Origin: Alphaproteobacteria bacterium
GTDB taxonomy: Bacteria; Pseudomonadota; Alphaproteobacteria; CAISOG01
DNA: 17,752 nt
NCBI GenBank assembly: GCA_018883285.1
Contig: VEQJ01000001.1
Location: forward strand, 1 to 17,752
Direction: 5' to 3'
A model generated the notes under the pieces. It was not told where the DNA came from. It ran no database searches and saw only the letters and a list, made by a program, of their open reading frames with translations. Below, piece after piece: positions 1-6,334 of this stretch. Numbering within the stretch: position 1 is the first letter of the stretch; each line of letters begins with the position of its first letter. The position numbers and the translations under genes were made by a program.

Positions 1-1
1 G

Positions 2-1192
2 GTCATTGATTTTCTGGTGCCCAAAAACGCGCCTGAATCTGATAACTTTTTGCTATCGCGCACGGGGGATGGGGATCGTTTGCCCGCCGTGGTAGGATTT
101 TATGGCGCAAATGCTTCGGGGAAAACAACGGTTCTGCGCGCTATCGGTGCGTTAGCACGGTTTGGTGCTAACAGTTTTTTTGCTTACGCGCCAGAGGCCG
201 CTATTCCAGATTTTTTGCCCTTTCTGCAGTTAGACAGTTGGGCAAAACCCAGCAAAATTAGTGTAGAATTTGATGCCGATTGGATGGTTCCCGAAAGTGA
301 GTTGTCTGAAGAAGCGATAGCCGAGGCTGAAAAAACTGGTAATTTGTCAAAATCCCACTGGTTCCGTTACGACCTTCACATTGGGCACGAGCCAGGGAAA
401 AAAATGGCAGATCATGTTGTCTATGAAGCGCTGCATTGGTTCCCTCAGGGGCGACCCCGCATGTTGTTTGAGCGGACTGGTCAAGACATTAAATTCTCTA
501 AAGAAATGGATGTTCGTGCTGGCGATCCAAAAATTGCATCGATTAGGCCTAACAGCAGTGTCATCAGCACCCTTGCCCAATTAAATCATCCGTTGATGCT
601 AAAAATTCGAAAAGATTTGATAACCGTTCAAAGCAATATTGCAATACCAATTACGCATGAGGATATTTTAAAATTTTATCATATAAATCCATTGGCTCTT
701 GAACGGTTGAATGATCAATTGCGACGAATCGATTTTGGTTTGCGTCAGATGGTTATTGAAGCTAGTTCTAACGGACTGCGAGCTAGATTCACGCATGAGG
801 GATTGGATCATGATATTTTTTGGAATGAGGAGTCGGCAGGAACCAAAAGTTTTGTCGGTGTTTTCCCATTAGTGTTTTTTGCATTAGAAACAGGAAGCAT
901 CGCGACCATTGATGAATTGGAATGTAACCTGCATCCAAAATTGGTTTATGAGATTGTTCAGTGGTTTTACGACAAAAACACAAATAAACACCAGGCTCAG
1001 TTGTTATTTACCGCTCACAACACCAGCTTTCTGCAGGATTTGGAGAAGGAGCAGGTGTTTTTCACCGAAAAATACGCAAATGGCGAAACCAAAATTTATG
1101 GAGCCAAAGATATTCAGGGGTTGCGGCGTGAGCCCGATTTGGCGAAAAAATACATGGCTGGGGTATTGGGTGCGATTCCCAACATCGGTTAA
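2..1192 (+). CDS. AAA/ABC-type ATPase, RloA-like, 5' end cut off
   Basis: P-loop ATPase of the AAA_15/AAA_21 type found in OLD-like and RloA-type defence pairs. Counting from the first in-frame codon at nt 2, the Walker A motif GANASGKT is at residues 35-42, an ABC-like signature ESAGTKSF lies near residue 280, the Walker B IDELECNLHP has D304 and E305, and a switch histidine sits in LLFTAHNTSF. The frame is open to the window edge. The only nearby start is a GTG at 17, and homologues usually have an N-terminal strand (a FRSFKD-type segment) before Walker A that is missing here, so the true start is very probably upstream. The stop is 5 nt before the next gene, so the two are likely co-transcribed. 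Inferred role: ATP-driven sensor that controls the RloB partner in phage defence. ATPase fold certain; defence role inferred from pairing. Confidence 0.85.
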   Translation, partial: VIDFLVPKNAPESDNFLLSRTGDGDRLPAVVGFYGANASGKTTVLRAIGALARFGANSFFAYAPEAAIPDFLPFLQLDSWAKPSKISVEFDADWMVPESELSEEAIAEAEKTGNLSKSHWFRYDLHIGHEPGKKMADHVVYEALHWFPQGRPRMLFERTGQDIKFSKEMDVRAGDPKIASIRPNSSVISTLAQLNHPLMLKIRKDLITVQSNIAIPITHEDILKFYHINPLALERLNDQLRRIDFGLRQMVIEASSNGLRARFTHEGLDHDIFWNEESAGTKSFVGVFPLVFFALETGSIATIDELECNLHPKLVYEIVQWFYDKNTNKHQAQLLFTAHNTSFLQDLEKEQVFFTEKYANGETKIYGAKDIQGLRREPDLAKKYMAGVLGAIPNIG

Positions 1193-1197
1193 TCGTT

Positions 1198-1761
1198 ATG
1201 GCGCGCAACAAAATATCCCCAATCCCCCCCAAAAAAACCTTTTGGGTTGCCTGTGAGGGTAAGGGAGAAATGGCTTTTGTGGCTTGGTTAAATCAGCTTG
1301 CGAAGGAAAATAGAAAGCCTGTTCACCTAGAATCTGCAGACATGGGGGGTGGTTCGCAAAAATCTATGTTAGAAAAGGCGAACAGAAAACTTGCAGAAGC
1401 TAGAAAGAGAGCAAAATTTGTCCATGCTTTTCTCTTGATCGATAACGATCGTCCAGACAACCCATCCTTAGAAACATTCCGTCAAGACGCCAAAAGCGCG
1501 GGTTTCACCCTAATTTTGCAAGAACCCAATTTTGAAGGGGTGTTATGCAGGTTGCATAGCAAGTATAAGCAGCAACAGCTTGATAGCCAAAGGGTGGGAA
1601 GCCTTATTCAGGAACTATGGTCAGGATATGACAAGGCCAGATTGAACGCTTTTCAGCTTCGCGAAAAATTTGGATATGGGTTGGACGTTCTTCAGCTATT
1701 GGCAGAGCGGGATGAGGAACTCAGGAATTTTTTAATCATGACCAAACTTGTGACGGTTTAA
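1198..1761 (+). CDS. RloB-like protein, probable nuclease partner of the upstream ATPase
   Basis: 187 aa, resembling the RloB family first noted in restriction-modification operons. Visible marks are an N-terminal acidic motif CEGKGE (E20, E24) after a beta strand, a central LLIDNDRPDN with D82 and D84, and EPNFEGVLCRLH (residues 109-120), which fits the RloB block usually read as NPxFExWLLLH. The Glu followed by DxD order is the arrangement of TOPRIM-type metal-binding nucleases, so nuclease activity is plausible but inferred. The ATPase plus TOPRIM-like logic recalls PARIS (AriA/AriB) and OLD/Gabija systems. ATG start, 5 nt after the ATPase stop. Codons 7-13 contain C7 followed by A7 (1224-1237), a slippage-prone stretch. 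The next gene, rlmE, starts 6 nt downstream, so read-through is likely. Confidence 0.72.
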   Translation: MARNKISPIPPKKTFWVACEGKGEMAFVAWLNQLAKENRKPVHLESADMGGGSQKSMLEKANRKLAEARKRAKFVHAFLLIDNDRPDNPSLETFRQDAKSAGFTLILQEPNFEGVLCRLHSKYKQQQLDSQRVGSLIQELWSGYDKARLNAFQLREKFGYGLDVLQLLAERDEELRNFLIMTKLVTV

Positions 1762-1767
1762 TCAACA

Positions 1768-2439
1768 ATGCCCCCCCCCAGCAAACCCGCACCCGCCAAA
1801 AAAGCCGCGCCGCAAAATCCTTGGACGCAGCGGCAGGCGCGGGATCCCTTTGTCTTAAAGGCCAAGAAGGAGGGGTATATCGCCCGATCCGCCTATAAAT
1901 TGGTTGAGATGGATGATCGCTATCACCTGTTAAAGCCTGGTCAACGGTTGTTGGATTTGGGCGCCGCGCCAGGCGGTTGGTGCCAGGTGGTGTTGCAACG
2001 GGTTAGGCCACAGGATACAGGCGGCCTGTTAATCGCCCTCGACCTGCTGGAAATGGCGGAGTTTCCGGGCGTGCGCACGTTGCAGGGCGATATCGGCGAT
2101 CCCGCCATGGTGCGCCAGATTTTGGATATGTTGAACGGCGGGCGGGTTGATGGCATCCTGTCGGACATGGCACCCAACACCAGCGGCCATCCCGATCTCG
2201 ATCACCTGAAAATCATGGCACTGGTTGAGGAGGCGTTGGAGCTGGCGCATGATTGTCTGGCGGCGGGCGGATTCTTCCTGGTCAAAATTTTTCAGGGCAG
2301 CGATGCAATGCCCTTTAAGGTCGAGCTGCAAAAACGCTTTCGCCAGGTGGATTTTGTTAAGCCAGAGGCCAGCCGCCGCGAATCCCGCGAAATCTATCTG
2401 CTGGCACGCGATTTCACCGCGCCGCGCTTAGCAGTTTAG
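1768..2439 (+). CDS. rlmE: 23S rRNA (uridine-2552-2'-O)-methyltransferase RlmE (FtsJ/RrmJ)
   Basis: SAM-dependent enzyme that 2'-O-methylates U2552 in the A-loop of 23S rRNA late in 50S assembly. 223 aa, slightly longer than the roughly 209 aa E. coli protein because of a Pro/Lys/Ala-rich N-terminal extension. Motif I DLGAAPGGW is at residues 63-71. The K-D-K-E tetrad of the family can be placed at K44 (SAYKL), D133 (LSDMAP), K173 (LVKIFQG) and E208 (SREIYLL). The start codon is followed at once by nine C residues (1771-1779) that encode Pro-Pro-Pro, an unusual start for a housekeeping gene. It lies 6 nt after the rloB-like gene on the same strand, and its stop overlaps the convergent phosphatidyltransferase stop by 4 nt. 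Identification is secure. Confidence 0.95.
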   Translation: MPPPSKPAPAKKAAPQNPWTQRQARDPFVLKAKKEGYIARSAYKLVEMDDRYHLLKPGQRLLDLGAAPGGWCQVVLQRVRPQDTGGLLIALDLLEMAEFPGVRTLQGDIGDPAMVRQILDMLNGGRVDGILSDMAPNTSGHPDLDHLKIMALVEEALELAHDCLAAGGFFLVKIFQGSDAMPFKVELQKRFRQVDFVKPEASRRESREIYLLARDFTAPRLAV

Positions 2440-3107
2440 TGCTTGTTTTGTAAGAACATATATCCGTCTCTAAGTCGTCGCCAAGTGGTTATTAAGCTAC
2501 CAATCGTTGTAATCAGCAGCGCAACAAAAAAACTGTAGTGACCAACTGCTAGCAAAGTTTCGCAAGCGGTTAGCAAGCATGCCAGGGTAATCAGAGCCAT
2601 TCTGTGAGATTTTGACATTGGCCCCTGAAATCGCATGGGCGCACCAGCACTGGCGCATAATGTGCGCGCATAGGCAGTCATCACGGAGGATAAAGCCGCC
2701 GCCCATCCCCAAAACGTAACCCCAGCTATATCGGTTGTGGCGTAACCCGCAGCGATCAGAATTAGGCTATCCGACAATCGATCTGGCGCGTCATTAAATA
2801 AACTTCCGCTAGGGGTTTCCTGAGCGAATTCAATGGCAACCATACCATCCAACAAATTGCACAACAGGCGGCTTTGAATAAAGATGGCAGCCAATAACAT
2901 CAAAAAGACGGCGGAAAAACCCGTCGTATAGGGTGCCAGCACAAGGCATACCGCTGCTAGCCCTGCAAAACCTATACTGGCTAATGAGATCTGATTGGGT
3001 GTTACGCGCTTGTGAGCCAGCCAAGATGCTGCAGATTGAGCAAAGGGGGATGATCTAAATTTGATGGGGCGCCTATTCGGTGCTTGTGGTGATTTATTCC
3101 CAGTCAT
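2436..3107 (-). CDS. CDP-alcohol phosphatidyltransferase family protein with altered catalytic motif (YnbA-like)
   Basis: 223 aa, several hydrophobic helices. Family members move a phosphatidyl group from CDP-diacylglycerol to an alcohol using the motif D-x2-DG-x2-AR-x8-G-x3-D-x3-D. The matching segment has N84, D87-G88, A91, I92, G101, N105 and D109. The second and fourth Asp and both Gly are kept, but the first and third Asp are Asn and the Arg is Ile. From memory, the E. coli YnbA-type branch also has an NLLDGM motif, so this may be a subfamily trait rather than decay. GPMSKSHRM after the motif is also typical. It is the last gene of a - strand lipid cluster; its start overlaps the acyltransferase end by 14 nt, which suggests translational coupling. 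The acceptor alcohol is unknown. Confidence 0.85.
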   Translation of the reverse strand: MTGNKSPQAPNRRPIKFRSSPFAQSAASWLAHKRVTPNQISLASIGFAGLAAVCLVLAPYTTGFSAVFLMLLAAIFIQSRLLCNLLDGMVAIEFAQETPSGSLFNDAPDRLSDSLILIAAGYATTDIAGVTFWGWAAALSSVMTAYARTLCASAGAPMRFQGPMSKSHRMALITLACLLTACETLLAVGHYSFFVALLITTIGSLITTWRRLRDGYMFLQNKH

Positions 3108-3735
3108 GAAAGTGCCCCTCTGTTGCTAAGTTTTTGAATGTTTCTGTAAGATTGTTCAGAAAGGCATGTTTATCTTCTTCAAAAAACATGGGGTCTCCAA
3201 CGAAAATATCGCAAAAAAACGGCACGAACACACGCTCACCCTTTGGCAGTGTTTTTCCTAGACCATGAATAAATACTGGTGTTATTGGCACTTTTGGACA
3301 GTAAGAAGCTAAATGCACAATACCCTTTTGCAAACGAACAATTTTTTCTGGTTCACCACGGGTACCTTCTGGAAAAAAAATTAGGATTTTGTTTTGCTGT
3401 AGAGCATCAACAGCCGCACTTAGGGGATTAAAGTCTTTGGAGGCTTTGCCATGCTCCAGAGGAATAATCTCAATTACCCTTGTGGTAAGCCATGATAAAA
3501 AACGGTTTTTTAGAAAATATTCTGCCGAAGCGACTGGTCGTACTAAGTGGATTTTTGATAGCGAAAAAAGGCTCATCAAAACAATAGTGTCTAAATGACT
3601 GTTATGATTTGCAACAACAATTGCTGGACCATTATTAGGAATCAGATTTTTTCTGCGGACATTGACTCCAATAAAAACAAAAACAAATATTTTTGTAACT
3701 ATTGAAAAAATGTATTTTGACGCATTAATAGCCAT
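3094..3735 (-). CDS. PlsC-like lysophospholipid (1-acylglycerol-3-phosphate) acyltransferase
   Basis: About 213 aa membrane-associated acyltransferase of the PlsC/LPLAT family, which adds an acyl chain to lysophosphatidate or a related lysolipid. The catalytic HX4D motif is NHNSHLD (H44, D49 from the start used here) and the phosphate-binding block FFPEGTRG follows at about residue 120. An N-terminal hydrophobic segment (IFSIVTKIFVFVFIGV) would anchor it. I chose the ATG at 3735; a TTG at 3750 is in frame and adds five residues. Either start overlaps the 3' end of the CdsA-like gene, and the stop overlaps the start of the phosphatidyltransferase gene, so the three are probably coupled. Unlike a housekeeping plsC, it sits with cytidylyltransferase and CDP-alcohol transferase genes, pointing to a dedicated lipid pathway. 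Confidence 0.87.
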   Translation of the reverse strand: MAINASKYIFSIVTKIFVFVFIGVNVRRKNLIPNNGPAIVVANHNSHLDTIVLMSLFSLSKIHLVRPVASAEYFLKNRFLSWLTTRVIEIIPLEHGKASKDFNPLSAAVDALQQNKILIFFPEGTRGEPEKIVRLQKGIVHLASYCPKVPITPVFIHGLGKTLPKGERVFVPFFCDIFVGDPMFFEEDKHAFLNNLTETFKNLATEGHFHDWE

Positions 3736-4654
3736 AAAAGTAGCACACAAAATAAAAAAACTGAGGCGCGGTGAATGTTAGGCTGTCCATTCGATCCATT
3801 ACTCCGCCATGACCAGGAATCATACTGCTCATATCTTTTACACCGATATCGCGTTTGATGGCGGAAAGAGTTACATCGCCAGCAAAGCCAGCCAAAGCAA
3901 TCAGAGATCCTGATAAAAGAGCTTTTTGCCAATCAAAAGGGGTCAAGAATGGTGCGATCAATAGAGCTGCCGCTGTGGTTGCTATGCAGCCTCCCAAAAA
4001 ACCCTCCCAAGTTTTTTTGGGGCTAATTCTTGGCAAGATTGGGCGTTTTCCAAAAGTTTTGCCCGTGATGTATTGAGCTATATCATTGAACTGCGTTAAA
4101 AAAACTAGATAGAGTAAAAATCCCGTTCCACCGGTCGGACTGCTTACACGATCTGGTAACATTAACAGATAAGCTAAGTGGCTAAGAGAAAATACTGTGG
4201 TCATAAGACCCCAGTGTAAGATACCGATAGCGCGTAAGAACCCTTCTGTTTGTTGCGTGATCACCATGCGAAAGGCGATCAAAGCAAACATATATACGGG
4301 AATGAAGACGATAAACATTCCATACCAAGTTATAGAAGCCCAATAGTACTGTATGGGTATCGAAAGATAAGCCCAAAGAGGGATGCGTCTATCCGATTTT
4401 CTGTTTGGAACCAGAGAAATAAATTCTTTGAAGGCTAAAAAACTGATAAATGCTAAGATGTATATAGCTAAAGATTTTTTTGCAAAAATAATTGCTGAAA
4501 AAATTAAAATTAAAAAAAACCAACTTTTTGTTCTTACAAATATATCGTCATAATTTTTAATTTTTGCAAATTTATGCAAGAAAAATATCAATGCATACGA
4601 TAAGAAAAATATTATCCAAATTGCAATAAGCGAATTTTCTATTGTGGGATGCAT
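3725..4654 (-). CDS. CdsA-like phosphatidate cytidylyltransferase (YnbB-like)
   Basis: 309 aa polytopic membrane enzyme that makes CDP-diacylglycerol from phosphatidate and CTP. The complete C-terminal CdsA signature is present at S264-D290: SAIKRDIGVKD, then PGHGGVMDRMD. SPKKTWEG at residues 211-218 is the other conserved loop. Eight or so hydrophobic segments precede it. It supplies the activated donor used by CDP-alcohol transferases such as the one two genes downstream, while the intervening acyltransferase can make its phosphatidate substrate. The start codon lies 1 nt from the DUF2784 stop. DNA here is visibly AT-richer than recF and degP, which suggests a different history. A second, housekeeping cdsA elsewhere in the genome is expected but cannot be seen from this window. 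Confidence 0.92.
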   Translation of the reverse strand: MHPTIENSLIAIWIIFFLSYALIFFLHKFAKIKNYDDIFVRTKSWFFLILIFSAIIFAKKSLAIYILAFISFLAFKEFISLVPNRKSDRRIPLWAYLSIPIQYYWASITWYGMFIVFIPVYMFALIAFRMVITQQTEGFLRAIGILHWGLMTTVFSLSHLAYLLMLPDRVSSPTGGTGFLLYLVFLTQFNDIAQYITGKTFGKRPILPRISPKKTWEGFLGGCIATTAAALLIAPFLTPFDWQKALLSGSLIALAGFAGDVTLSAIKRDIGVKDMSSMIPGHGGVMDRMDSLTFTAPQFFYFVCYFYGY

Positions 4655-4655
4655 T

Positions 4656-5066
4656 TTAAATGTTTTCCGATTTTCTTGTCCATTTGATTGGTGCCAACCA
4701 AAAGAGGCTCAACACCAACAATGAAAAAATAACGTAGATTGCGGTAAAAACCCACGGGGCAAAATCATAGAAAAGAATATCATGAACATATGTCGCGACT
4801 AATCCCGTTTCTCCATAGCGTCGTTGGCCAAGGCGATCGCGCAAGTTGTCTTCCCAGACAGTAAGAGGGCAAGAAACCCCTATAAAAGACTCTGCCACTA
4901 CAAATAAAATCATCGCAAGGTGAACAATTCTTGGCCAAGGGCGACTTATCCACGGCCAAGCCAGGCATTTGCCTGCAAGAATCAACGGGACACCTAAAAC
5001 AACGATCGCGACAAACAGCAGGTGCACCAGCAAGATTGTATCAGCAAGCAAGGACAACATCGTCAT
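4656..5066 (-). CDS. DUF2784 family small membrane protein
   Basis: About 136 aa with four predicted membrane helices. After the start comes LLADTILLVHLLFVAIVVLG, then further hydrophobic stretches. The conserved loop CPLTVWEDNLR and a central VHDILFY block are the marks by which I recognise DUF2784; the biochemical function of this family is unknown. I prefer ATG at 5066 (or 5060) because family members begin right at the LLAD helix. A TTG at 5102 would add 12 polar residues and give a 4-nt overlap with the recF stop (TTGA), which could instead mean translational coupling to recF. It is followed 1 nt later by the CdsA-like gene, so it may belong to the lipid cluster. Confidence 0.8.
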   Translation of the reverse strand: MTMLSLLADTILLVHLLFVAIVVLGVPLILAGKCLAWPWISRPWPRIVHLAMILFVVAESFIGVSCPLTVWEDNLRDRLGQRRYGETGLVATYVHDILFYDFAPWVFTAIYVIFSLLVLSLFWLAPIKWTRKSENI

Positions 5067-5098
5067 GGCCGTGATTGTTTTGTCTTTCTTGGGGAACG

Positions 5099-6277
5099 TC
5101 AAGTAACTCTGCCATCGTCAACCGCAAAAAACTGGTTGGTATCGCCTGGCCAGCCGTCAAAAAAGCTGGCATCGGTGGCGGTCAGCCACAGTTGACAGGG
5201 CAGGTCGGCCAGCTGTTCCCCCAACGCCCGCCGCCGCCGTGCGTCCAGATGCGCCACCACCTCATCCAACAGCAGCAGGGCGGGTTTGGCGCTGTCGGTG
5301 GTGACCAGCCGCATATAGGCCAGCGTCAGCGATAACATCAGCGCCTTTTGCTCGCCCGTTGAACAGCGCGCCCCCGGGCGATTGCCCGCCGCATCACTGA
5401 CCACCAGATCGCTGCGATGCACGCCATGGCTGTTGATGCCCTGCGCCGCATCATTGGCACGCGCCTGGCTCATGGCGGCACGCAACGCCTCCTCCACCGC
5501 TAGGGCGGTTTGCCCTGTGGCCAGCGCCTGTTCCACCATGCCGTTCAGGCTAAGCCGCGCCTGCAAAAACCCATCGCGCTGTTCGGCCAACAGCCGGTTA
5601 AGGCGGGTTGCCACCTCCAGGCGGGCGGCGGCAATCGCCAGGGCATTTTCCGCCAGCTTGGCCTCCACCGCGTCCAGCCAGCGGCCATTGGGGCTGGGGT
5701 GGCGTAACAGCGTCATCCGTTCGCGCAACCCATGCTCATAGCGGTTCAGTCCGCGCAAATGTTGGGGGAACAGGCCGAAAACCAGGCGATCCAGAAAGCG
5801 GCGGCGATCCCCCACCGCGCCAACCAGCAGCTGGTCATAGGCGGGGGTTAGCCAGTGGATATGCAGCTGATCCAGCAAATCGGCTTGGCTAATCGCCTTG
5901 CCATCGGCCAGAATCTGGCGGCGCTTTACACTGTCTTTGCCGCTATCGCCCCCCTCTGATACAGCTGCGGCGGACGTCGTGCTGGCGCTTAAGGTATCGG
6001 CGGGGCGGATGCCGGTGTGCAGCTCTGTATAGTCATGGCCGCTGTGCAATAGGGCGCTGATGCCCCATCCGCCGCCTGTGCCTGCCTCCTCCGCCCTGCC
6101 AAAATCCTCCGCCGCCGCGCCGCGCAACCCACGGCCAGGGGCAAACAGCGATACCGCCTCTAACAAATTGGTTTTGCCCGCGCCATTAGCCCCGACCAGG
6201 GCGACCATCCGCCCCAAGCCCGTCAGGCTGGTATGGGCATGGTTGCGAAACGCTAGCAGTTTCAGGGTGGTTAGCAT
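5099..6277 (-). CDS. recF: DNA replication and repair protein RecF
   Basis: 392 aa SMC-like ATPase that, with RecO and RecR, helps load RecA at single-strand gaps. Walker A GANGAGKT is at residues 29-36, the ABC signature STGEQ at 306-310, and the Walker B LLLLDE (D338, E339) with the D-loop AHLDARRR follows. An Ala/Ser/Gly-rich insertion at about residues 94-114 looks like a species-specific surface loop. I chose ATG at 6277 because RecF begins MxxxxLxLxxFRN; an in-frame extension to 6331 lacks family features. It lies 57 nt after degP, with the DUF2784 gene next. In many bacteria recF is between dnaN and gyrB, so this place is non-classical, though dispersed recF genes are common in alphaproteobacteria. 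Confidence 0.95.
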   Translation of the reverse strand: MLTTLKLLAFRNHAHTSLTGLGRMVALVGANGAGKTNLLEAVSLFAPGRGLRGAAAEDFGRAEEAGTGGGWGISALLHSGHDYTELHTGIRPADTLSASTTSAAAVSEGGDSGKDSVKRRQILADGKAISQADLLDQLHIHWLTPAYDQLLVGAVGDRRRFLDRLVFGLFPQHLRGLNRYEHGLRERMTLLRHPSPNGRWLDAVEAKLAENALAIAAARLEVATRLNRLLAEQRDGFLQARLSLNGMVEQALATGQTALAVEEALRAAMSQARANDAAQGINSHGVHRSDLVVSDAAGNRPGARCSTGEQKALMLSLTLAYMRLVTTDSAKPALLLLDEVVAHLDARRRRALGEQLADLPCQLWLTATDASFFDGWPGDTNQFFAVDDGRVT

Positions 6278-6334
6278 GGTTGGATGGCTCGCCCTAACGC
6301 GGCGTATCGAACAGGGTGAATCGCAACCCAAAGG

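Noticed and set aside
17..19. GTG at 17 as the true start of the ATPase
   Set aside because: The frame is open upstream to the window edge, and the N-terminal strand expected before Walker A would be missing.
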